Below are positions 1 to 8,262 of a stretch of DNA of 25,104 nucleotides, in pieces. Origin of the DNA: UBA6382 sp964596865 (GTDB lineage Bacteria > Bacteroidota > Bacteroidia > Bacteroidales > Bacteroidaceae); NCBI GenBank assembly GCA_964596865.1, contig CAZQVW010000005.1:1-25104 (forward strand). The letters are read 5' to 3'. Under the pieces are notes generated by a model. That model saw only the letters and a program-made list of their open reading frames with translations. It did no database searches and was not told where the DNA came from. The translations under genes and the position numbers were made by a program. The stretch's first letter is position 1, and each line of letters starts with the position of its first letter.

Positions 1-216
1 CCGCCGACATCGTTTCAAAATACCCGTGTAGGGCATTTGCGGCACGATAGAGGGGTCTCCCCAATCAAGCAAGTACGTTCCTCAATGAAGACAATAGGCA
101 CTCTTAACGCAATAACGGTCCTCCGCAATCAGACAAAAGCCTCTTTAATGTAAAAGAATGGCCCACACAATATGTTCATTGGCATTCATAACTTAAACCT
201 AAATACTTAATTATCT
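1..216. other. Left-edge intergenic DNA upstream of the GH20 gene
   Basis: No gene can be assigned. On the plus strand, frame 1 is open from base 1 to a TAA at 151-153 (50 codons), so this could be the last part of a gene cut by the window edge, but the translation resembles no family I recognise. The other two plus frames stop early. No TAnnTTTG promoter motif is visible before the GH20 start. The last 30 bases are A/T-rich, as is usual before Bacteroidetes start codons. Confidence 0.4.
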
Positions 217-3200
217 ATGAAATTCAGATTACTAACTTTTTTGGTGGCTCTGATGGCCGCAACCACATGGATGGCGGCGCAGACTGCGCCAAACATCACG
301 CCCTTGCCCAAGACGATGAGCGTGAGCGAGGGCTCGCTGACGTTGCCCGAAACGTTCACCGTGAGCTTCACCGGTTCTGACGATGAGATGCAGGGCGAGG
401 TAACAACATTTGTGGACGCACTGAAGAATGCCACAGGCCTCAACGTAAGTGGCACCACCACAGCCGGCGGATTTATTAACATCACCAAGACTGACGGCAA
501 TGACACGTTTGCCGCCACCGGTTCGCCCAAGGGGGCATATACGCTGGTGGTAACAAATAGTGGTGTCAATATCACGGCTGCCAACTCATTGGGATTGTTC
601 TATGCTTTCCAGACGCTGAAGAAACTATTGCCTGCCAACGTGATGGCAGGTGTGAGGGAGACGGGCAAGGAATACGCCCTCCCGCTGGTGAATATCAGCG
701 ACGAGCCGAGGTTTGAGTATCGCGGATTTATGCTGGATGTGTGCCGCCACTTCTTCTCCGTGGAGGAGGTGAAAAGGATGCTGGATGTGATGTCGTATTA
801 CAAGATGAACAAATTTCATTGGCATATCACCGAAGACCAAGGTTGGCGCGCAGAGATAAAGAAGTACCCCAAGCTCACCACCGTGGGCGCAACGGCTCCC
901 AACAGCCGCTTCACCAGTTTGAAAGAAAAGAAGGAATACTGGATTAACCGCCCCTACGGGCCCTATTACTACACGCAGGAGCAGATGCGCGATGTGGTGG
1001 CTTACGCCAAGAAGTTGCATATCGATGTTATTCCCGAGGTGGATATGCCCGGCCACTTCTGCGCAGCGCTGGCAGCCTACCCCGAATTTAGTTGTACACC
1101 AAATGGTTCGCACACTGTGCAGCAGGACGGCGGCGTGTACAGCGACATCTTGGATGTTTCCAACCCCAAGGCTATGCAGTTTGTCTATGATGTGATAGAC
1201 GAGCTGTCGGAAATCTTCCCGTACGAATATTTCCATATCGGCGGCGATGAATGCCCCACCACGGCGTGGGAGCGCAACGCCAACTGCCAAGCGCTCTATA
1301 AGCAACTGGGGCTGACCCACTGGCGCCAGATGCAGAGCTGGTTTATCAGTAAGGTGGATAGCTGCCTCAAGAGCAAGGGCAAGAAAGCCTCGATGTGGAA
1401 TGAGAGCATCACTGCCGGTGGTGCCGATTTGGAGAAGGTGGCCGCCACCGGTGCGCCCATTTATTGCTGGACACCCTCGGGCGCGTCTGTAAATAAGGCT
1501 ATAGAATTGGGATTGCCCGCCGTATATACTCCCTATGAGGCTCCGGGCACATATTATATCAACCGTAAGCAAAATCCCGATGACCCACCAGCTAATGGTA
1601 ACGGTACGGACAACCTGCAGGCCACGTACAACAAATCCATCCCCAACAATGTGGATTATGGTGTGCAGGGCACTTTCTGGGCTGAGCGCGTGAGCGACAG
1701 CACCTACTTGGAATGGCTGGCTATGCCCAGGCTTATGGTGATTGCCGAGGCCGGATGGACGCCTCAATCAAAACGCAATTTCGATGATTTCGTGGCCCGC
1801 ATAGAAAAGGACACTACCTTATTAAATTATGGCAACTATTATTATTCCACCTACTTCTTCCCCAGCCGCAACAATACGTCTAATTATGTGATGCCCAAGG
1901 TGAGCAACGAAACCAACAAATATTATTATCGCATTATCTCCGGCGGCACAGATGATTACCGCAGAGGCAAATGTATTGAGCTGCTGGGCGAGAATGCTCC
2001 CTTGCTTTCACAATCGTTGAACAATCGCACGTATGCCTCCTACGGCGCCGAGAAGGGTAAGCTGTGGATTTGCGCTCCCGCCAACGAGGGCGATGTGAAT
2101 TACGATTATCAGCAATGGTATTTGGAGGAAGACCCTGCCGCTGCGGGCAAATACGCACTTGTAAACAAGGCCAAGCCCTCCGGCTCCGTAAACCCTACCC
2201 CCACGGCCACAAACAACACTGCTCGCTGGACGTATGATGACAACAACAAGAATTATAGTTTCACTCTCGCCACTGCCGCATACGGCAAAAAGGGTAGCAA
2301 CTATTATTACAGCCTCACCACCGCTCAAGCCGCCAACGGAATGTATATGAACAGCGCCGGTGCCGGTCAGGGCTACTCGGTGAATTTGTGGAGTAATGTC
2401 AATGACGGCAACGGCGGCCAGTGGGAATTTTCGCCGGTAGGCGATTTTGGCTGGGAAGACGCCCCTGTAGCCGCCGACAGCATCCGTTTGCAAGTGGGCA
2501 ATACCTATACTTTCACCAACAGCGTGGAGGGCTTTGAAGGCTTGTGCCTCGTGGACGATACCACATCCACCAATCTAAAAGTGTCGCGCGACCCTTTTGC
2601 TTTCAACGCCTGGAGGGTGGCCTCCGCCGTTAATAATGCCGACGGCGGACAGACTGTTAGTCTGGAGAATGTCTCCACCGGGCGTTTTATCGCTACCACT
2701 GGCAGGTTTGTAAACAGGCAGGGGTGTCCCGTTGGCATCGGTGCCAACTCCGCCGAAATCACGTTGCAACCTCAGGACAGTACGGGCACGATTAGGTTGC
2801 TGAACAATAATAAGAGCTTGTTTCCGCTGCCAAGCGGTCTGGTATATGCAGGGGGCAACGCCTCGGAAAGCACCGATGCTGCCCGCGGACAGGGCACTGA
2901 TTGGGTGGCGCAAGCGGTGAACGTCTATTCCATCGACTGTGTGGACAACCTTGGCACTAACCTCGGTTCATACGAAGTGGCCGTGCCCGTGGATTCGGAA
3001 TTCCACGCGGGATACGCTCCTGTGTTTAAGAATATGGAGGCAACGGATTATGAGCTGACCGATGCGCTTACCTACACCGTTTATTACCTCCGCTCGGCCT
3101 ATTCTGTGGTCTATGATATGCAAGATGAACACGGCGGTCTGTTGGGCCTCCATGAGGATACCGTGAAGGTGGGCAGCAATTACAAGGTGAGTTTGCCGAA

Positions 3201-4089
3201 GGTGAAATACTATACGCTGAAAAAATCAGATGAGCAGGATGGCGTGACTATAGAGCCTAAAGCCGACATCACTATTCTTTGCACCTACTCCACCGATGCC
3301 ATCACCGCTGTGAAGGGCGAGGGCGACCCCGTAAACGAAGTGGAGGAAGGCAAATATTATCTGATGTATGATGCCACCTCTGATGCCGCTCGCACCGGCT
3401 ATCGCGTGGTGCGCCCCTCAGACAACCAAATCAATCGTGCCACTTCCGCCGAAGGGCTTTCGTCAAATGCCCTTTGGACATTCGAGGGCACCTCGCCCAG
3501 TTTCCTCGTGAAGAATGTGGGCTCCTCCCTCTATGTGCCGCAGCTGGTGCGCTCCACTCCCACTACTGCATCTGCTAATGGTGCGCAGTTTGCCTTCGCT
3601 CTCAACAGCGATGGCCAGACATGGAATATCCGCGGCGCCAACGGGCAGTATTGGGACGGCGTGGAAAGCGGAGCTCTTGTGGGTTGGGACGGCGGTACGG
3701 GCCACCCCATCCGTATCTCCACCTATTGGGCGCAACCGATGTACACTGTTACGATTAACTGTGTAGACGAGACGGATTCGTTGCTGCAAAGCGTGGTGGC
3801 CACCGTCAATGCAGGCGAGGCATACGCCATCAACCTGCCTGAAATTAAGGGTTATGAACTTTCCACCACCAGTGGAATGGAGAATTACGACGGCACTGTG
3901 GAGGGATATGTTACCGTGAAGGCTGTTTATTCCTCCGGCACCACCGGAATCAATAGTGCTACAGACAAAGGCGCGTCATCTAATTCGGGCTCGGTGTCCT
4001 CTTCGCCTATCTACGACCTCCAGGGCCGCCCCGTGAGCACTCCCGCTCGCGGCATCTATATCCAGGACGGCAAAAAGCGCAGATATTGA
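217..4089 (+). CDS. Secreted GH20 beta-N-acetylhexosaminidase, multidomain, with T9SS-like C-terminal tail
   Basis: Glycoside hydrolase family 20 enzyme, expected to remove terminal GlcNAc or GalNAc from glycoconjugates by substrate-assisted catalysis outside the cytoplasm. A signal peptide covers about residues 1-21. A GH20b-like domain (about 25-150) precedes the catalytic barrel (about 165-510), which carries HIGGDECP at 340-347 with the catalytic pair Asp344-Glu345. The remaining ~780 residues exceed most family members (commonly 500-800 aa in total). They show ricin-like or trefoil-like stretches rich in aromatic residues (about 569-750, 765-895, 1045-1165) and MucBP-like repeats (about 904-1035, 1175-1240) with recurring Cys-Val-Asp and Tyr motifs. 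The last ~28 residues (YDLQGRPV, then RGIYIQDGKK) resemble the short Por-type tail common in Prevotella-like proteins, suggesting surface sorting. It is monocistronic, with a strong terminator 30 bp downstream. Family is certain; accessory domain names are tentative. Confidence 0.95.
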   Translation: MKFRLLTFLVALMAATTWMAAQTAPNITPLPKTMSVSEGSLTLPETFTVSFTGSDDEMQGEVTTFVDALKNATGLNVSGTTTAGGFINITKTDGNDTFAATGSPKGAYTLVVTNSGVNITAANSLGLFYAFQTLKKLLPANVMAGVRETGKEYALPLVNISDEPRFEYRGFMLDVCRHFFSVEEVKRMLDVMSYYKMNKFHWHITEDQGWRAEIKKYPKLTTVGATAPNSRFTSLKEKKEYWINRPYGPYYYTQEQMRDVVAYAKKLHIDVIPEVDMPGHFCAALAAYPEFSCTPNGSHTVQQDGGVYSDILDVSNPKAMQFVYDVIDELSEIFPYEYFHIGGDECPTTAWERNANCQALYKQLGLTHWRQMQSWFISKVDSCLKSKGKKASMWNESITAGGADLEKVAATGAPIYCWTPSGASVNKAIELGLPAVYTPYEAPGTYYINRKQNPDDPPANGNGTDNLQATYNKSIPNNVDYGVQGTFWAERVSDSTYLEWLAMPRLMVIAEAGWTPQSKRNFDDFVARIEKDTTLLNYGNYYYSTYFFPSRNNTSNYVMPKVSNETNKYYYRIISGGTDDYRRGKCIELLGENAPLLSQSLNNRTYASYGAEKGKLWICAPANEGDVNYDYQQWYLEEDPAAAGKYALVNKAKPSGSVNPTPTATNNTARWTYDDNNKNYSFTLATAAYGKKGSNYYYSLTTAQAANGMYMNSAGAGQGYSVNLWSNVNDGNGGQWEFSPVGDFGWEDAPVAADSIRLQVGNTYTFTNSVEGFEGLCLVDDTTSTNLKVSRDPFAFNAWRVASAVNNADGGQTVSLENVSTGRFIATTGRFVNRQGCPVGIGANSAEITLQPQDSTGTIRLLNNNKSLFPLPSGLVYAGGNASESTDAARGQGTDWVAQAVNVYSIDCVDNLGTNLGSYEVAVPVDSEFHAGYAPVFKNMEATDYELTDALTYTVYYLRSAYSVVYDMQDEHGGLLGLHEDTVKVGSNYKVSLPKVKYYTLKKSDEQDGVTIEPKADITILCTYSTDAITAVKGEGDPVNEVEEGKYYLMYDATSDAARTGYRVVRPSDNQINRATSAEGLSSNALWTFEGTSPSFLVKNVGSSLYVPQLVRSTPTTASANGAQFAFALNSDGQTWNIRGANGQYWDGVESGALVGWDGGTGHPIRISTYWAQPMYTVTINCVDETDSLLQSVVATVNAGEAYAINLPEIKGYELSTTSGMENYDGTVEGYVTVKAVYSSGTTGINSATDKGASSNSGSVSSSPIYDLQGRPVSTPARGIYIQDGKKRRY

Positions 4090-4119
4090 TTCTGCGCACA
4101 TAGAACACGCGTATTATTT

Positions 4120-4171
4120 AAGCCGCGGATTTCGCAAGGGCAGGTTGTTCTTGCAAAATCCCCGGCTTTTT
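4120..4171 (+). terminator. Intrinsic terminator of the GH20 gene
   Basis: AAGCCG (4120-4125), GGATTT (4127-4132) and GCAAG (4134-4138) pair with CTTGC (4150-4154), AAATCC (4156-4161) and CGGCTT (4163-4168). That gives 17 pairs interrupted by two single mismatches, with an 11-nt loop and a T run at 4167-4171. It lies 30 bp after the GH20 stop codon. Confidence 0.88.
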
Positions 4172-4294
4172 GTGTAGACTGTCCATTGTTTGTAGTGTGG
4201 GAGATATACTGTATGAATGTTGTAATGTGAAAAGTATCAGATTGTTGTTGTGGGAACGAATGTCCCCTGTGATGTCCCTATAATTCTATGGCGC

Positions 4295-4302
4295 TACCTT
4301 TG
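4295..4302 (+). promoter_or_regulatory. Bacteroidetes-type -7 promoter element for the M15 peptidase gene
   Basis: TACCTTTG matches the Bacteroidetes primary sigma -7 consensus TAnnTTTG. No clean TTG -33 element is seen 19-21 bp upstream, so the match is partial. Transcription would start near 4308, leaving a leader of about 60 nt before the ATG at 4372. The leader lacks a Shine-Dalgarno sequence and is A/T-rich. Confidence 0.6.
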
Positions 4303-4371
4303 CATTGCGAAAGGACAAACCAACGCACTATAATCAATCTTATACATTAATCTATTAAACACATTTTTATT

Positions 4372-4833
4372 ATGAACACTCAATTATCAGAGCATTTCTC
4401 TTTAAGAGAGCTCACTCAATCAGCCACAGCCCAGCGTCTGGGTATTCTCAATGTGCCTTCGCCCACGGTTGTGGCGCAGTTGAAGACATTGTGCATCGAG
4501 ATTTTGGAACCCTTGCGGCGGGCGTGGGGAGCCCCCATAGTGGTGGGCAGTGGTTACCGCAGTTGCGTGCTCAACCGGCGTGTGGGCGGCGCAATGTATT
4601 CCGACCACTTGTTTGGGGCAGCAGCAGACATTCATACGTTGTCAAATCTGCCCAGCGACAATGAGCGACTTTTCCAAGTAATTCTCCAGATGATGCGAGA
4701 AAAGAAAATCCGTAATGTGAAACAGGTGATAGACGAGCACAACTACAGTTGGATACATATCTCTCGCCAGAAAAATCCCACGGGCAAGCGCAGCGAGATA
4801 TTGCATCTGGCCGCAGTGAAGGAGTGCGCGTAG
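4372..4833 (+). CDS. M15-family (DD-carboxypeptidase-like) zinc peptidase
   Basis: Small peptidoglycan-type metallopeptidase of the M15 fold, expected to cleave peptide stems of murein. Zinc ligands are visible: the SDHLFGAAADIH motif gives His79 and Asp86, and WIHIS gives His129. Glu122 just before it is the likely catalytic acid. GSGYRS at 59-64 is the conserved substrate-side motif. At 153 aa the length is usual for the stand-alone catalytic domain. There is no signal peptide or membrane segment, so export is not evident; relatives in Bacteroidetes often look like phage endolysins or are encoded with HU-like proteins in small cassettes. Here no phage gene adjoins. It has its own promoter and converges on the exonuclease gene, with a shared hairpin between. 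Family is confident; physiological role is not known. Confidence 0.85.
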   Translation: MNTQLSEHFSLRELTQSATAQRLGILNVPSPTVVAQLKTLCIEILEPLRRAWGAPIVVGSGYRSCVLNRRVGGAMYSDHLFGAAADIHTLSNLPSDNERLFQVILQMMREKKIRNVKQVIDEHNYSWIHISRQKNPTGKRSEILHLAAVKECA

Positions 4834-4850
4834 GTGAGAAGGGAGAAGAA

Positions 4851-4903
4851 AAGCACATTGGGCAAAAACGTCTCATTGTGGACATCTGATGCCTAATGTG
4901 CTT
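4851..4903 (-). terminator. Long hairpin terminator at the end of the T9SS/exonuclease operon, possibly bidirectional
   Basis: Thirteen bases at 4851-4863 (AAGCACATTGGGC) pair with 4891-4903 (GCCTAATGTGCTT), with one G-T wobble and a 27-nt loop. On the minus strand the stem is followed by a U-rich run (TTTTCTTCT), which suits termination of the exonuclease transcript. On the plus strand the stem follows the M15 peptidase gene by 17 bp but has only a weak T tail. It sits between two convergent genes. Confidence 0.7.
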
Positions 4904-4944
4904 AAATCTATGTGTAATTAGGTGTGGAGGAAATGTCTGCTTGC

Positions 4945-5436
4945 CTACAGGATTTTCATCGCAATGCGGGCGCAGGCTTCGGCATCGGCCAAAGCGTGAT
5001 GATGATTCTCCATATCATAGCCGCAGGCAGAGGCCACAGTGGGCAGTTTGTGGTTAGCAAGATGGGGTAGGGCGAGGCGTGAGGCCTTGAGTGTGTCAAA
5101 GAACGGATAATCGGGATAGTCCATTTGATAGACCTCAAACACTGCTTTCAGACACCCCTCGTCAAATTTCTTGTTGTGTGCCACCAATGGCAATCCCTTA
5201 ATCTTGGGCTCCACTTGCGCCCACACATCTGGAAATAGAGGAGCGTCCTCGGTATCTTTTCTAAGTAAGCCGTGAACACGGGTGCAAAGATAGCTGTAGT
5301 AGTTTGGCTCGGGATGGATGAGCGAATAAAAGGAATCTACTATTTTGCCATTGCGCACCACCACTATGCCCACGGAGCAAACAGAGGAACGCTCAAAGTT
5401 GGCTGTTTCAAAATCTATTGCGGCAAAGTCCTGCAT
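4945..5436 (-). CDS. DEDDh 3'-5' exonuclease (DNA polymerase III epsilon-like)
   Basis: Cytoplasmic exonuclease of the DnaQ-like RNase T superfamily, expected to remove nucleotides from 3' ends using two metal ions. All five active-site residues of the DEDDh class are present: Asp8 and Glu10 in IDFET, Asp92 in HNKKFD, and His146 and Asp151 in HHALAD. The 163-aa length matches a bare exonuclease domain; there is no helicase, BRCT or polymerase part, so this is not the replicative epsilon subunit itself. It lies 46 bp after gldN on the same strand with no terminator between, so it is probably read as the last gene of the T9SS transcript. A near-promoter (TAACTTTC, 5485-5478) overlaps the gldN stop. 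The in vivo substrate cannot be told from sequence. Confidence 0.9.
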   Translation of the reverse strand: MQDFAAIDFETANFERSSVCSVGIVVVRNGKIVDSFYSLIHPEPNYYSYLCTRVHGLLRKDTEDAPLFPDVWAQVEPKIKGLPLVAHNKKFDEGCLKAVFEVYQMDYPDYPFFDTLKASRLALPHLANHKLPTVASACGYDMENHHHALADAEACARIAMKIL

Positions 5437-5482
5437 TATAAGGCCTCCATGAATGTCTGATGATAAAAAGTATGGAAGAAAG

Positions 5483-6583
5483 TTAATGACGCTGCCTGCG
5501 GGCGGAGAAACGTGGCTGGGAACGGGTGGCCTGACCGGAGGATTGCTCGCGCTTGAGTTGGGAACGAGAGGATGTGGATTGGCTCACCTTTTCCTCCTTG
5601 GCTTTGTGAGAAGATTTCCTATCAGGCTTGGAGGATTGCGCTTGCAGACTGTCGGTGGCTATACTGTCTTTCTTTATCTTAGACGAATCCTTGCCCCATA
5701 CGTGGTCTTGCAAAGTCTGTATCTCCTTTTCTATGCGCTGTTGCTCCTTTTTTAGGGCGGAATCGCTCTCCACGTAATTTTTCAATACCTTGCCCTGGAG
5801 ATTGACAGTCTTATAGATCTTGCCGTCATATTGATTGGTGTTGAAATAATCATCGGCGGAAATCTGGGCGGCGTTGTTGTAATTAGAGTTCATCAATACA
5901 ATCTTGGCCAAATATGGAGAAATCTCGGCATAATTCAGCCAGAATAGGGGCGTGGGGGCGGCTTCTTCGCCAAATTCATCGATACCGCGGCGTACGGGGC
6001 AGATGGCTGTTACCTGGGTGTGGAACTGAGCCGTATTTTGGTCGTAGTAGGTGGATTCCTTGATATAATAGCTCTTCACCTGTGCGGAAGGAATGTCGCT
6101 GTTGTCCACACGGATTCTGCCCTCTGCGTTGGTCTCGTGGTTAATTTCAAATCGCTCCAACATCTCAAGGGGCTTCATCACGTTCTTCTCGGTGAAATTC
6201 TCGTTGCCATCAATGGTATAGGCGTAGGCCTTTATCTGACGGCGCATCACCAGTTTGAAAAGATGTGTGAAGAGGTTCATGCGGTCGCCTTGCGGCTCCT
6301 CGGGATAATAGAGCACGGCGTTGCGGTCGTTGGAGAGATCCAATTCCTTATATACATCGCGCCGCCAAGCCACATCTTGAGGCATGGAGCCGAGGGTGGG
6401 GAATTCCAATGCTGCCCGCTCGCTGGTATTGGTGGCGGAATTGGAAGAAGTGGTGGTGAGGGAAGTGTTCTTTGACGTATTGTTGTCTGCGCTTTTGGCC
6501 TGCTGGCGCAAGCGGGCGGGCGGTTGCGCAGTGGAGGCGAGGGCCAATAGCATTATTGAAAGCAGTATGAGTGTGCGTTTCAT
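5483..6583 (-). CDS. gldN: T9SS ring protein GldN/PorN
   Basis: Periplasmic partner of the lipoprotein GldK/PorK; together they form the large ring under the outer membrane in type IX secretion. A signal peptide covers about residues 1-19 (ends in TAQ). The conserved core runs from about 75 to 290 and includes WRRDVYKELDL, NLFTHLFKLV and YWLNY-type segments typical of the family. Its 366 aa fits PorN (about 360 aa). A low-complexity Ser/Lys/Gln/Arg-rich tail (about 305-366), strongly basic at the end, follows a short coiled-coil-like helix. It is the fifth T9SS gene in the conserved porP-K-L-M-N order, 28 bp after gldM and in the same transcript. Identification rests on both sequence and gene order. 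Confidence 0.95.
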   Translation of the reverse strand: MKRTLILLSIMLLALASTAQPPARLRQQAKSADNNTSKNTSLTTTSSNSATNTSERAALEFPTLGSMPQDVAWRRDVYKELDLSNDRNAVLYYPEEPQGDRMNLFTHLFKLVMRRQIKAYAYTIDGNENFTEKNVMKPLEMLERFEINHETNAEGRIRVDNSDIPSAQVKSYYIKESTYYDQNTAQFHTQVTAICPVRRGIDEFGEEAAPTPLFWLNYAEISPYLAKIVLMNSNYNNAAQISADDYFNTNQYDGKIYKTVNLQGKVLKNYVESDSALKKEQQRIEKEIQTLQDHVWGKDSSKIKKDSIATDSLQAQSSKPDRKSSHKAKEEKVSQSTSSRSQLKREQSSGQATRSQPRFSARRQRH

Positions 6584-6611
6584 ATATGTGGGTGTGTTTC
6601 TGTTTTTGAAT

Positions 6612-8189
6612 TTATCTCACTATCACCTCCATGGCTTGTGGGAGGTCGCGCTGGATACCATCGGGGCCTACAGCGTGAACACGGGTGATATAAAATCGTT
6701 TACCCGCGGTGAGGCTGCGGAACATGCTCCTCTGTCGGTCGGAGAATTTGGAGCCGTTGGATTTCTCTGGGATGGCGTTGCCCATGTTGTCGTAGAAGAC
6801 GGTCTCGAATCCGGTAACGGTGAACGGAATGTTGAGCAATCCATCATCGATGGCGGCGCCTATGCCCTCGGTCTGCATGAGGATGGCTTTGGCGAGAGTG
6901 CGTCCGCCAAGGAAGTGGCTGGTCTGGCCGTCTTTATCTTTGTATGGTATGTAGGCTGTGGGATCGGGCAATTTGCGCACCTTAAAGGTGAAGGACCCCA
7001 TTTGTTGCTGCTTGCCATTCACCACACCAAGGACGGAGAATGTTACGTCAGAGCCCACAGCGGAGGGGCGTGCGGTATAATGGCCGTTGCCGCCGTGAGG
7101 GGTAAGGGTGCCGCCGGTCATGGAGAGGCTAATCTTGTCTGGCGAGATACCGCTGGCGCTGACGGAAATGGGGTTGTTGTAGCCTGCGTAGAGCACATTC
7201 ATCATGTCGGCTGCTACGGTTGCGCCTGAGGGCGGAGCAATGACATTATATTTCTGGGTGAAGGCGCGGCGTATGATTTCGCCGGCGGCATTTGGCATGG
7301 TGATGTAGCCGGAGAACGTGTATTCCCCTGGTGAACCCACGCGGAAATTATAGGATCCATCGGCTGCGATGCGCTTGCCGTTCACGTAAATTTCGGGGCG
7401 CTGGGTGGTGTCGATTGCGGCCATAAAGATCTTGCTGCGAAATTCATCACCAGGGAAAAGAGTGGTGGCTTCGGGCAGACAGTAGGCGTTGAGTTCGTTC
7501 ACACGGATGTCCTTGATGTCTATATTGGCTAAGAGGGAGTGGAGCACTTCGCTTTCTGCCTGGCGCACGTCTGTTTGGAGCTTGGTGAGCATGGTGGTGG
7601 CTGCGATGGCGGGCATGGCTTCAAACATATATTCCTGCCAATTTTTTCCTAACATGGCTGAAGAGCGTGGCACCTCGGTGCTGAGGTTGGCGGAAACGAT
7701 GGCGGCCTCGCGCTTGTCGGGGATAAGGCTCACGATAAAATTGCGATAGGAATTAATCATATCGTAGAGCTGGCGCCCTTTTCCGCGCCCTGGAGCCAAC
7801 ATAACCTGTTCGGCGGCCTCCAAATCTTCTCTGTTCACCAGAGAGTCGGGCCGTCCTTTGCTGCCATCAGCTTCGCGGGCGATGGCCAGTTTGAGCTCGT
7901 TGGCAAAATTGAATATGGCATCGCTCTTGGTGCGCACATCCTGCGCCTTATCAAACCACGGCTTCACCTTGGTGGGGTTTTTCTTCATCTGGAGGGCAAA
8001 GCTCTCGTAGATGGTGGCGATTTCATCCTCGGCGTTGTCGGATGATCGCTGAAGGCTGTCGCCCACGAGCTGGAGGCCCTTGAGCACATCGCTGGACACA
8101 TTCAGAGCCAGCATAGCCATCAACACCACATACATGAGGTTGATCATCTTTTGGCGCGGGGAGATATATTGTTTAACAATCTTGGGCAT
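6612..8189 (-). CDS. gldM: T9SS motor protein GldM/PorM
   Basis: Inner-membrane anchored periplasmic shaft of the T9SS/gliding motor. It pairs with GldL, which converts proton flow into movement, and reaches toward the GldK/GldN ring. A short cytoplasmic N-terminus (SPRQKMINLMYV) leads into one membrane helix at about residues 15-36. The long periplasmic part follows: a helical first domain to about residue 220, then three beta-rich domains to residue 525. The C-terminal domain ends with a TRVHAVGPDG segment and DLPQAMEVIV. Length matches PorM (about 516 aa). There is no cleavable signal peptide, as expected. It starts 73 bp after gldL and is probably co-transcribed with it. There are no frameshifts or missing parts. 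Confidence 0.96.
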   Translation of the reverse strand: MPKIVKQYISPRQKMINLMYVVLMAMLALNVSSDVLKGLQLVGDSLQRSSDNAEDEIATIYESFALQMKKNPTKVKPWFDKAQDVRTKSDAIFNFANELKLAIAREADGSKGRPDSLVNREDLEAAEQVMLAPGRGKGRQLYDMINSYRNFIVSLIPDKREAAIVSANLSTEVPRSSAMLGKNWQEYMFEAMPAIAATTMLTKLQTDVRQAESEVLHSLLANIDIKDIRVNELNAYCLPEATTLFPGDEFRSKIFMAAIDTTQRPEIYVNGKRIAADGSYNFRVGSPGEYTFSGYITMPNAAGEIIRRAFTQKYNVIAPPSGATVAADMMNVLYAGYNNPISVSASGISPDKISLSMTGGTLTPHGGNGHYTARPSAVGSDVTFSVLGVVNGKQQQMGSFTFKVRKLPDPTAYIPYKDKDGQTSHFLGGRTLAKAILMQTEGIGAAIDDGLLNIPFTVTGFETVFYDNMGNAIPEKSNGSKFSDRQRSMFRSLTAGKRFYITRVHAVGPDGIQRDLPQAMEVIVR

Positions 8190-8262
8190 GGAGACAGACT
8201 AAGATTCAATAATGTGTTGTATCTTTGAGGAAAGAGCTTGGGGCGAATGTTTGGCCACTAAG

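Noticed and set aside
625..1767. 380-codon open frame on the minus strand inside the GH20 gene
   Set aside because: It is fully antisense to the GH20 catalytic domain, is rich in His, Leu, Val and Gly as expected of a shadow frame, and has no recognisable domain.
6384..7229. 281-codon plus-strand frame across gldN and gldM
   Set aside because: It crosses the gldM-gldN junction in antisense and has no family resemblance; the minus-strand T9SS genes explain the DNA.
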